5,876 nt of DNA from LMUY01 sp964242925 (GTDB taxonomy: Bacteria; Pseudomonadota; Alphaproteobacteria; Acetobacterales; Acetobacteraceae): NCBI GenBank assembly GCA_964242925.1, contig CAXTBW010000161.1, forward strand, positions 1 to 5,876. Direction: 5' to 3'. Below the pieces are notes generated by a model, which worked only from the letters and a program-made list of their open reading frames with translations, ran no database searches and was not told the DNA's origin. Below are positions 1 to 5,598 of the stretch, in pieces. Position 1 is the first letter of the stretch. Every line of letters begins with the position of its first letter. Made by a program: the position numbers and the translations under genes.

Positions 1-53
1 ACGAACCGGCTCGCCTCGCGGTTGGGCCAGCCCTCCAGCCGCCGGTCGCTCAT
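1..53 (-). CDS. bchO: BchO N-terminus (partial), alpha/beta-hydrolase-like protein of the magnesium-chelatase operon
   Basis: Only the first 17 codons are present; the gene runs off the left edge of the window. The reading begins MSDRRLEGWPNREASRFV (the last residue incomplete), and the W-P-N-R-E-A-S-R-F-V stretch is the conserved start of BchO as I know it from purple bacteria. BchO is an alpha/beta-hydrolase-fold protein found in photosynthesis gene clusters after bchI and bchD. It is usually called a putative magnesium chelatase accessory protein, and its exact biochemical role is not settled. The ATG overlaps the bchD stop as ATGA (53-50), and I see no clear Shine-Dalgarno sequence before it, so translation is probably coupled to bchD. 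Identification rests on a short peptide plus gene order (bchI-bchD-bchO), which together are persuasive. The catalytic part lies outside the window and cannot be judged. Confidence 0.85.
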   Translation of the reverse strand, partial: MSDRRLEGWPNREASRF

Positions 54-1666
54 CGCGCGGCCCGCGCCAACGACGCCGGTCCAGCCGCGGGAAGCGCCAG
101 GTACGCCGCTCCCATGCGGTCGGCGAGCTGCCGGCTGCCCGGGTTCGGCCGCACCGAGGTGTCCACCAGGATCGCCCGGTGCTGCGCGGCGTGCAGCCGG
201 CGCGCGGCGGAGTCGGCGTCGCGTTCGGCGCCGGCGCGGCCGCCCTTGCCGTCGAGCGCAACGTTGCCGCGGCCGTCGGTCAGCAGCACGAGCGTGGCGG
301 CGCCACCCCGGCGGCGGACCGCGTCGGCCAATTCGCGGCCGGCGTCGATCCCCGTGGCGAGCGGGGTGCCGCCGCCGCCAGGCAGCCCCGCGAGGCTCCG
401 CTTGGCGCGCACCAGCGATCGGGTCGGGGGCAGCAGCAGCTCGGCGCGGCGGCCGCGGAACGCCAGCACGGCGACCTTGTCGCGGCGGATGTAGCACTCG
501 GCCAGCAGCAGTTCGACGGCGCCCTTGGCCTCCGCCAGCCGGTTCAGCGCCTGCGAGCCGGACGCGTCCACCACGAAGATGGTGGTCGTCTCGGAACGCT
601 GCTTGAGCCGCGTCACCCGGAAATCGTCGCGCCGGATTTGAACCGGCGCCCCGTCGGCGCGACCGCGCGCGCGCTGCCACGGTGCGGCGGCGCGCAGGGT
701 CTCGATCAGGTTGAGGCGCAACCCCATCCGCGGGTCCCCGGCGCGCACCCCGGCGGGCCGGCCGCGCAAGGCGGCAGTCGACACGCCCATGCGGCCCGGC
801 GTCGCGCGCCGGGCTTGGCCGTCGGCGCCGCGCAACCGGGCCAGCAGGCCGGCGGGGATCGACGCGGCCGCCGCGGCGAGCAGCATGTCCTCCATCGGGC
901 CGGTCTGCTGCGGCTCGGCCTCGGTCGCGTCCTCTTGGTTCGGCTCAGGCGTCTCCGGCTCCGGCGCCGGTTCGGCAGGCGCTTGCGGGAGGATCGTTGC
1001 GCGAGGCGCCAGGACCAGCCGTGTCGCCAGCGCCGCGTCGTCCGCGTTCACCTGGTCGCGCCCGGCGAGCGCCGCCGCGGCGCGGGCCGCGCGCACCGCC
1101 AGGATCGGCGCGCGCAGCGACGCGATCCCCAGCGCGGCGGCCGTGGCGCACAGCCCCGCGAGCACCGCCTCGTCGATGGCGACGCCACCCAGCCGCGCCC
1201 GGGCCGCTCCCGTATCCGCGCCCGCGCCCACCGGCTCCGGCTCGTCCAGCGCCACGTGGAACGCGAGCCGGTCCAGCAGCATCGCCGGCGCGCACTCCTC
1301 GTCGCGCCCCTCGTCGAACGCCACGACGCCGATCGAGCCCTCCCCGTCGAGCGCCGCGCCGAGATAGGCGGCGGTCGTGGGCGAGATCCGCTCCGCCATC
1401 GCCAGCAGCACCACCCCGCCGGCGGCCTCGGCGAGCAGGCCGCGATCCGTCACCTCTCGCCCGGTGCGCAACGTCGCGGCCAGGTCCAGGCCGCCCAGCA
1501 ACCGGTCCTTCGTCACGTGCAGCGGCGCCTTCCGGACGGGGGCGCCAGCCGGCAACGCCGCGCGCAACGCCGCCACCCAGCGGTCCCGCGCCGGCCCGGG
1601 CGCCCCTCGCAGCACCGCGCCGCCGAGCCCGGCCGGGTCGACTGCGAGCAGGTCCGGGACGTTCAC
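50..1666 (-). CDS. bchD: Magnesium chelatase subunit D (BchD), AAA+-like plus vWA domain
   Basis: A 538-residue subunit of the cytoplasmic ATP-dependent magnesium chelatase, which with BchI and BchH inserts Mg2+ into protoporphyrin IX to open bacteriochlorophyll synthesis. Residues ~1-220 form an AAA+-like module whose P-loop is degenerate (GAPGPARDRW near 21-30, no GKS/T), as is usual for BchD. A Pro/Glu-rich linker follows at ~225-258. Then come the family-conserved stretch around GDPRMGLRLN (310-319) and a vWA/integrin-I domain (~362-530) with a complete MIDAS: D367-x-S369-x-S371, T434 in GGGTPL and D464 in LTDG. Length matches the family (~540-560). The start chosen is the GTG at 1666, four bases overlapping the bchI stop (GTGA), with a GAGG about 13 bases upstream. 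The frame stays open further upstream to 2008, but that part lies inside bchI and has no BchD similarity. The vWA part is thought to contact BchH and BchI. Confidence 0.97.
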   Translation of the reverse strand: MNVPDLLAVDPAGLGGAVLRGAPGPARDRWVAALRAALPAGAPVRKAPLHVTKDRLLGGLDLAATLRTGREVTDRGLLAEAAGGVVLLAMAERISPTTAAYLGAALDGEGSIGVVAFDEGRDEECAPAMLLDRLAFHVALDEPEPVGAGADTGAARARLGGVAIDEAVLAGLCATAAALGIASLRAPILAVRAARAAAALAGRDQVNADDAALATRLVLAPRATILPQAPAEPAPEPETPEPNQEDATEAEPQQTGPMEDMLLAAAAASIPAGLLARLRGADGQARRATPGRMGVSTAALRGRPAGVRAGDPRMGLRLNLIETLRAAAPWQRARGRADGAPVQIRRDDFRVTRLKQRSETTTIFVVDASGSQALNRLAEAKGAVELLLAECYIRRDKVAVLAFRGRRAELLLPPTRSLVRAKRSLAGLPGGGGTPLATGIDAGRELADAVRRRGGAATLVLLTDGRGNVALDGKGGRAGAERDADSAARRLHAAQHRAILVDTSVRPNPGSRQLADRMGAAYLALPAAGPASLARAAR

Positions 1667-2700
1667 GCCGCCAGCGACCTCGCCTTCTCCGGGAACAGAT
1701 CGGCGATCGCCCGGTCCACCCGCGTGCCGGCGACCGCGTCGTCCAGCGGGTCGCGGCGCAGGCGGTGCCGCAACGCCGACGGCGCCATCCGCAGCATGTG
1801 GTCGCGCCCGACCGCCTCGGCGCCCTCGAGGCAGGCCAAGGCGCGCGCCGCCCGCAGCAGGGTCAGCTCCGCCCGCAAACCGTCCGTGCCAAGCCGGATG
1901 CACAACCCGGCCGCGTCCTCCAGCACGTCGTCGCCGACCGGCATGGCGGGCAAGCGCAGCCGCGCCGCAGCGATGTCGTCGCGCAAAGCCGCATCGGCCA
2001 CGGCCCATTCCTGCGCGAACGCGGCGCGGTCCTGGTCGAACGCGTCGCGCCGGCGCACCACCTGGACGCGCAGCGCGATGTCATCGGGCGTGCGCACGTC
2101 CACGCTGAGCCCGAACCGGTCGAGCAGTTGCGGCCGCAACTCGCCCTCCTCCGGGTTCCCGCTGCCGACGAGCACGAAGCGCGCCGGGTGGCGCATGCTC
2201 AACCCCTCGCGCTCGACCACGTTCTCGCCGGACGCCGCGACGTCGATCAGCAGGTCGATCAGGTGATCCTCCAGCAGGTTAACCTCGTCCACGTAGAGGA
2301 AGCCGCGGTTGGCGCGCGCCAAAAGGCCGGGGGCGAACGCCTTCTCGCCGCGGGTCAGCGCCCGCTCGATGTCGAGCGCGCCGACCACCCGGTCCTCCGT
2401 CGCGCCGAGCGGCAGGTCAACCACGGGAACCGCCGCGGTGTCGCGCCCCGCGCGGCCCTCCGCCCGGCACTCGTCGCACAGCATGGACGGCACGGCCGGG
2501 TCGCAGGCGAAGCGGCACCCGCGCACCACTTCCATCGGCGGCAGCAACGCGGCGAGGGCGCGCACCGCGGTGGACTTGCCCGTGCCCCGGTCGCCGAACA
2601 CCAGCACCCCGCCGATCGTTGGGTCCACCGAGGCAAGCATCAATGCCAGCTTCATATCGTCCTGCCCGACGATGGCGGAAAAGGGAAACACGTGGCGCAT
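1663..2700 (-). CDS. bchI: Magnesium chelatase ATPase subunit I (BchI)
   Basis: A 345-residue AAA+ ATPase that forms the hexameric motor of magnesium chelatase with BchD, driving Mg2+ insertion into protoporphyrin IX on BchH. Visible motifs: conserved N-terminus VFPFSAIVGQDDMKLAL (4-20), Walker A GDRGTGKST (36-44), Walker B FLYVDE (134-139), sensor-1 region GSGNPEEGELRP (179-190), arginine finger in LLDRFGL (R195) and sensor 2 in GLRAELTLLR (R276). Length fits the family (~350). Between Walker A and PVVDLPLG lies a Cys-rich segment, C62-x3-C66-x8-C75-x2-C78, absent from the Rhodobacter capsulatus protein as I remember it. I chose the ATG at 2700, with AGGA 11 bases upstream. An in-frame GTG at 2739 would add 13 residues without family similarity and would place the upstream dyad inside the gene. 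First gene of the bchIDO operon; its stop overlaps the bchD start. Confidence 0.97.
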   Translation of the reverse strand: MRHVFPFSAIVGQDDMKLALMLASVDPTIGGVLVFGDRGTGKSTAVRALAALLPPMEVVRGCRFACDPAVPSMLCDECRAEGRAGRDTAAVPVVDLPLGATEDRVVGALDIERALTRGEKAFAPGLLARANRGFLYVDEVNLLEDHLIDLLIDVAASGENVVEREGLSMRHPARFVLVGSGNPEEGELRPQLLDRFGLSVDVRTPDDIALRVQVVRRRDAFDQDRAAFAQEWAVADAALRDDIAAARLRLPAMPVGDDVLEDAAGLCIRLGTDGLRAELTLLRAARALACLEGAEAVGRDHMLRMAPSALRHRLRRDPLDDAVAGTRVDRAIADLFPEKARSLAA

Positions 2701-2714
2701 CGTTGTACGCGTCC

Positions 2715-2732
2715 TGTCAATCCAGGTTGACG
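2715..2732. promoter_or_regulatory. PpsR/CrtJ-like operator dyad upstream of bchI
   Basis: The plus strand reads TGTCAATCCAGGTTGACG, an inverted repeat with arms TGTCAA and TTGACG around six bases. It matches the PpsR/CrtJ operator consensus TGT-N12-ACA at every fixed position except the final A (G here). It also has the extra inner symmetry (CA...TG) often seen in such sites. It lies 15-32 bases upstream of the bchI ATG and overlaps a possible extended -10 element on the minus strand. PpsR/CrtJ is the aerobic repressor of bch and crt genes in purple bacteria, so a site here would suit the bchIDO operon. The role is inferred: no ppsR gene is in view and only one site is seen, whereas PpsR commonly binds paired sites. 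Confidence 0.5.
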
Positions 2733-2738
2733 ATAGCA
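2730..2738 (-). promoter_or_regulatory. Possible extended -10 promoter element for bchIDO
   Basis: Read on the minus strand this is TGC followed by TATCGT. It agrees with an extended -10 (TGnTATAAT) at TG and at four of the six hexamer bases. It would start transcription roughly 20-25 bases before the bchI ATG, right over the operator-like dyad. No good -35 hexamer is seen at the usual distance, so the call is weak. Confidence 0.25.
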
Positions 2739-2811
2739 CCGTCCCGGCTCAGCGCCATCCGGCAAGCGCAACCCCAAGCAGGCCGAAACGTCTTTACGCC
2801 TCGAACCACGT

Positions 2812-2816
2812 GGGAG
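2812..2816 (+). promoter_or_regulatory. Ribosome binding site of the 57-residue gene
   Basis: GGGAG lies eight bases before the ATG at 2825. This good Shine-Dalgarno match and spacing supports the short downstream frame being translated. Confidence 0.6.
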
Positions 2817-2824
2817 ATGCGGTC

Positions 2825-2998
2825 ATGTCTGACGAGGATGAGACAGCCAAGCCGACGCCGGGCCCCCTGCCCGGCAACCAGGGCCAGTTCGGCGCCGGCG
2901 ATGCGACAGAGGAGTTCAAGCCGCTCGAGAATCAGCCGACCCCCGAGGATCCAGGCTCGCAAGGCTCGAAGCAGACCAACGCCGGGGAACGCTCCTGA
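2825..2998 (+). CDS. Small hypothetical protein, 57 residues, Pro/Gly/acidic-rich
   Basis: I do not recognise this protein. It begins MSDEDETAKPTPGPLPG and has 57 residues: 11 Asp/Glu against 4 Lys/Arg, 8 Pro and 8 Gly, only two Phe, and no Cys, His, Trp or Tyr. That composition predicts a soluble, largely disordered acidic chain with no signal peptide or membrane segment. Evidence that it is real: a well-placed GGGAG ribosome site, and a stop that shares one base with the next start (TGATG at 2996-3000), the usual arrangement of translationally coupled genes. It is divergent from bchI across a 124-bp spacer and is the first gene of a likely two-gene unit with the 172-residue protein. It could be a partner or a leader gene for that protein; nothing in the sequence decides. 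Confidence 0.6.
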   Translation: MSDEDETAKPTPGPLPGNQGQFGAGDATEEFKPLENQPTPEDPGSQGSKQTNAGERS

Positions 2999-3516
2999 TG
3001 GCGGCGTCGGTCGCAGGGTTGGCGCAGAAGCATGGCGTCAGCGAGGACGCCGTGCGGGTGTTGCAGGACGCGGTGCGGCGCGGCGGCGGACGGCAGGCGC
3101 AGTTCAGCCATCCAGACCTGGGCGGCATGGGCCAGTGGTCGGCCGGCGGCATGACGCAGGTGGGCGACATGTTCAACACGGCGCTGAAGGACAAGGTGAA
3201 CGCGCTGTGCCAGGCGCTGGCCGGAGACGCCGCCCCGCAGGATGCGCCGCCGAACCCCGCCAGCCGCAGCGATGCGTGGTGGCCGGAAAGCCTCGGCCGC
3301 CCGTCCTCCAGCGGCGCGCAGAATGGCATGCGCTACGCGACCTTCCCTGACCGCCGCCGCGTCGCGGTGGAGCAGGCGGGAACCGTGACGCTCTACGACA
3401 GCGGCGACCACCGGATCAGCGGCGTGTCGCAGCAGCAGAGCGGCACGCAGGTGCTGCGGTTCTCGAGCCAGAACGGCACGATCAGCGCGTCGGACCTCCC
3501 CGTCGCGCGGGACTGA
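2998..3516 (+). CDS. Conserved protein of unknown function (172 residues), similar to tail-less SHOCT-family proteins
   Basis: No biochemical function can be assigned. The chain has three parts: an N-terminal helical stretch (1-30, KHGVSEDAVRVLQDAVRRGGG); a Gly/Met-rich conserved core (36-60, FSHPDLGGMGQWSAGGMTQV and following) leading into a helix with C71; and, after a Pro/Ala linker (78-92), a Trp-Trp motif (WWPESLG, 94-100) and a C-terminal part likely rich in beta strands (111-168, RYATFPDRRRVAVEQAGTV and HRISGVSQQQSG). From memory, alphaproteobacterial proteins with this same layout carry a C-terminal SHOCT domain; here the chain stops at DLPVARD, with no such domain before or just after the stop. 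No signal peptide or membrane segment is evident. The ATG overlaps the preceding stop by one base and has GGGGA nine bases upstream. A strong hairpin follows seven bases after the stop. Confidence 0.85.
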   Translation: MAASVAGLAQKHGVSEDAVRVLQDAVRRGGGRQAQFSHPDLGGMGQWSAGGMTQVGDMFNTALKDKVNALCQALAGDAAPQDAPPNPASRSDAWWPESLGRPSSSGAQNGMRYATFPDRRRVAVEQAGTVTLYDSGDHRISGVSQQQSGTQVLRFSSQNGTISASDLPVARD

Positions 3517-3522
3517 CCGCAG

Positions 3523-3548
3523 GGTGGGCTGCCGTTGAGCAGCCCACC
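3523..3548. terminator. Perfect hairpin between convergent genes, likely bidirectional terminator
   Basis: GGTGGGCTGC (3523-3532), loop CGTTGA, then GCAGCCCACC (3539-3548): a perfect 10-bp GC-rich stem with a six-base loop. It lies in the 48-bp gap between the stop of the 172-residue gene (plus) and the stop of the transporter gene (minus). Symmetry lets it act on transcripts from both sides. Neither side has a run of T, so it may depend on Rho or act mainly to stabilise 3' ends. Confidence 0.7.
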
Positions 3549-3564
3549 GGTCGTTGGCGACGTC

Positions 3565-4935
3565 TTAGTGCGAGATCGCTTCAAGCGCGCGGTTGTTCAC
3601 GGCCGGGCCCATGACGCCGATCGCAAGCATGACGATGATCATGCTGCCGGCGATGAACGTGAACACGCCGACCGTGCCGAACTCGCGCAGGAAGAACGCG
3701 ATGAAGAAGGCGCTGAACACCACCGAGATGCGGCTGAACGAGTAGACAAACCCGACCGCGACCGCCCGGATGCGCGTCGGATACAGCTCCGCCTGGTAGG
3801 AGTGGAACGCGAACGACATCGTGTTGGAGGACAGCGTCAGCAGCAGCCCGCAGCCGATCAGCGCCGCGCCGGCCGCCACCTGGCTGAAGAGCAGCCCGGA
3901 CGCCCCCAGCACGAACGCCGACCCGACGATCATCCATTTCCGCTCCACCCGGTCCGCCACCAACGCGGCCAGCCACGGCCCGAACGGGGCGGCCAGCGCG
4001 ATGATGAAGGTGTATTGCAGCGACGTGGTGGTCCGGATGCCCTGGCTGATCAGCAGCGACGGCACCCAGTTGGCAAAGCCATAGAAGCCCACCGTCTGGA
4101 AGATGTTGAAGATGATCAGCATCAGCGTGCGCTTGGCGTATGGCGGCCGAAACGCCTCCAGCAGGCTGCCGCGCGGCTGCGGGATCTCTGGCGCGCCGGC
4201 CGGCGGCAACGGCTTGCCATATTCCGCTTCCACCTTCGCCTCGATGCGCGTGAGGATCGCGTCCGCTTCCGCCACCCGGCCGCGCGAGGCCAGCCAGCGC
4301 GGGCTCTCGGGAATGCCGAGCCGGATGAACCACACCACGACGGCGCCCAACGCCCCGATCATCACCACCCAGCGCCACCCGGCGTAGCCGAACGGATCGA
4401 TCGGCACGAGCTGGTAGGAGATGAACGCCACCACGGGAATGACGGCGAACTGGATGCCTTGGTTGACGCCGAACGCCCGGCCGCGGATCCCCTTGGGAAC
4501 CAGCTCGCTGATATAGGTGTCGATCGTAACCAGTTCGACGCCGATGCCCACGCCGGTCACGAAGCGCCAGAAGTTGAGCCAGCCCGCGTCCGTCTGGAAC
4601 GCCATGATGGTGGAGGCGACGGCGTACCAGACCAGGCACACCGTAAACACCAGCCGGCGGCCGAAGCGGTCGGCCACGAAGCCTAGGACCAGCGTGCCGA
4701 TGAACAGCCCGGCGAAGAACGCCGCCACGAAGCCGGCGATGCCCGAGGTGCCGAACAGACCCGGCGTGGTGGGCGTCAGGATGTGGTCGCGCACCAGGCC
4801 GGGCGCGACGTAACCGGTGAAGAACAGGTCGTAGAACTCGAAGAAGCCGCCGATGCTGAGCAACAGGACCATGATCCAGATGCTGCGCGTCGCCGGTAGG
4901 CGGTCCAACCGCGCGCTGATCTCACCTGCCTGCAT
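3565..4935 (-). CDS. MFS transporter, sugar/metabolite:H+ symporter type, substrate unknown
   Basis: A 456-residue inner-membrane carrier of the major facilitator superfamily. Its hydrophobic pattern fits 12 transmembrane helices with a central cytoplasmic loop at ~212-268. Hallmarks: acidic TM1 motif GGFFEFYD (29-36, E33 and D36); DRFGRR in loop 2-3 (89-94); TM4 signature RFVTGVGIGVE (124-134); the E-x6-RGR motif (E144 to R153); PESPRWL after TM6 (209-215); DRVERK in loop 8-9 (328-333); and AELYPTRIRA (382-391). These place it with the sugar-porter/metabolite:H+ symporter branch, which includes carriers for aromatic acids, nicotinate and sugars. The substrate cannot be read from sequence. 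The ATG at 4935 is backed by GGAGGAGAG eight bases upstream, and the length is normal. It stands alone, convergent with the 172-residue gene and divergent from hslV, so context gives no pathway. Confidence 0.93.
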   Translation of the reverse strand: MQAGEISARLDRLPATRSIWIMVLLLSIGGFFEFYDLFFTGYVAPGLVRDHILTPTTPGLFGTSGIAGFVAAFFAGLFIGTLVLGFVADRFGRRLVFTVCLVWYAVASTIMAFQTDAGWLNFWRFVTGVGIGVELVTIDTYISELVPKGIRGRAFGVNQGIQFAVIPVVAFISYQLVPIDPFGYAGWRWVVMIGALGAVVVWFIRLGIPESPRWLASRGRVAEADAILTRIEAKVEAEYGKPLPPAGAPEIPQPRGSLLEAFRPPYAKRTLMLIIFNIFQTVGFYGFANWVPSLLISQGIRTTTSLQYTFIIALAAPFGPWLAALVADRVERKWMIVGSAFVLGASGLLFSQVAAGAALIGCGLLLTLSSNTMSFAFHSYQAELYPTRIRAVAVGFVYSFSRISVVFSAFFIAFFLREFGTVGVFTFIAGSMIIVMLAIGVMGPAVNNRALEAISH

Positions 4936-4943
4936 TACCGGGA

Positions 4944-4952
4944 CTCTCCTCC
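4944..4952 (-). promoter_or_regulatory. Strong ribosome binding site of the MFS transporter gene
   Basis: GGAGGAGAG on the minus strand, eight bases before the ATG at 4935, is the best Shine-Dalgarno sequence in the window and fixes the transporter start. Confidence 0.75.
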
Positions 4953-4997
4953 ATTTTGCGGGACACTAGGCATGGACGCGGGCGCGCCGCTAGCCCG

Positions 4998-5026
4998 CTT
5001 GAGAATCCGGCCGCGCCGCGCCATCT
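4998..5026 (+). promoter_or_regulatory. Candidate sigma-32 (RpoH) heat-shock promoter of hslVU
   Basis: CTTGAG (4998-5003), 15 bases, then CGCCATCT (5019-5026). This fits the RpoH-type pattern CTTGAA ... CCCCATnT with one mismatch in each element and an allowed spacer. hslVU is a classic RpoH target. Transcription would begin near 5031-5034, almost at the hslV ATG (5035), which fits the absence of a clear Shine-Dalgarno there. It is read by eye from one sequence, and the start site is not mapped. Confidence 0.45.
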
Positions 5027-5034
5027 GCGAGCCC

Positions 5035-5595
5035 ATGCAAAACAATTCACCATACGACCCCGTGGGCTGGCACGGGACCACCATCGTCTCCGTCCGCCGC
5101 GACGGGCATGTCAGCGTGGCCGGCGACGGCCAGGTCACCCAGGGTCAGACCGTGATGAAGGGCAACGCCCGCAAGGTCCGCCGCATTGGCGCCGGGAACA
5201 ACGTGCTCGCCGGGTTCGCCGGCGCCACGGCCGACGCCTTCACGCTGCTCGAGCGGCTGGAGGGCAAGCTGGAGCGCTTCCCGGGCCAGCTCGAGCGGGC
5301 CTGCGTCGACCTCGCGAAGGACTGGCGCACCGACCGCTACCTGCGCCGGCTGGAGGCGATGCTGATCGTGGCCGACATCGACCGCACCTTCACCCTGACC
5401 GGCAACGGCGATGTGCTGGAGCCGGAGGACGGCGTGGTAGCCATCGGCTCCGGCGGCAATTACGCGCTCGCCGCCGCCCGTGCGCTGATGGAGGTCGACG
5501 GCCTGACCGCCGACGATATCGCGCGCCGGGCCATGCGCATCGCCGGCCAGATCTGCGTCTACACCAACGACAAGCTCATTGTAGAGACCCTGTAA
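5035..5595 (+). CDS. hslV: HslV, peptidase subunit of the ATP-dependent HslVU protease
   Basis: The 186-residue proteolytic subunit of HslVU (ClpYQ), a cytoplasmic proteasome-like protease. HslV forms a double hexameric ring and HslU unfolds and feeds in substrates. A short propeptide (1-14, ending GWHG) precedes the N-terminal nucleophile Thr15 in TTIVSVRRDG. Counting that Thr as 1, the conserved active-site residues fall where expected: Asp17 is D31 in GDGQ, Lys33 is K47 in NARKVRR, and Ser125 is S139 in GSGGNYA. The chain ends CVYTNDKLIVETL, a typical HslV C-terminus. I chose the ATG at 5035. The in-frame ATG at 4972 would add 21 residues rich in Arg/Ala with no family similarity and would run through the candidate heat-shock promoter. 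hslU begins three bases after the stop, so the two form an operon. Identification is firm; the exact start is less so. Confidence 0.96.
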   Translation: MQNNSPYDPVGWHGTTIVSVRRDGHVSVAGDGQVTQGQTVMKGNARKVRRIGAGNNVLAGFAGATADAFTLLERLEGKLERFPGQLERACVDLAKDWRTDRYLRRLEAMLIVADIDRTFTLTGNGDVLEPEDGVVAIGSGGNYALAAARALMEVDGLTADDIARRAMRIAGQICVYTNDKLIVETL

Positions 5596-5598
5596 GTC

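Noticed and set aside
1667..2008. Upstream extension of bchD to a 652-residue frame
   Set aside because: The extra 114 residues lie inside bchI in another frame and are Arg/Gly/Ala-rich. The GTG at 1666, overlapping the bchI stop, gives the normal family length.
2715..2720. TTGACA on the minus strand as the -35 of a bchI promoter
   Set aside because: It is a perfect -35 hexamer, but the matching -10 would fall at or inside the bchI start, so it cannot drive a normal bchI transcript. It is better explained as one arm of the dyad.
179..2730. Very long open frames on the plus strand opposite bchD and bchI (695 and 577 codons)
   Set aside because: They are antisense to genes with full motif support, are dominated by Arg, Ala, Pro and Gly, and show no recognisable domain. 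Long antisense frames are expected in very GC-rich DNA.
2701..2739. GTG at 2739 as the bchI start
   Set aside because: It would add 13 residues not seen in the family and would run through the dyad and the AGGA ribosome site. The ATG at 2700 is better placed.
2932..3411. Minus-strand frames opposite the 172-residue gene (137 and 159 codons)
   Set aside because: No ribosome site and no recognisable domain. The plus-strand frame has conserved motifs, coupling and a following hairpin.
3535..4686. 383-codon plus-strand frame and 352-codon minus-strand frame over the MFS transporter
   Set aside because: Highly charged, repetitive His/Arg/Asp-rich composition without family features. Both are shadow frames of the transporter gene, which has 12 predicted membrane helices and MFS motifs.
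4972..5034. ATG at 4972 as the hslV start
   Set aside because: It would give a 35-residue propeptide of Arg/Ala-rich sequence unlike HslV and would overlap the candidate heat-shock promoter. It is not fully excluded.
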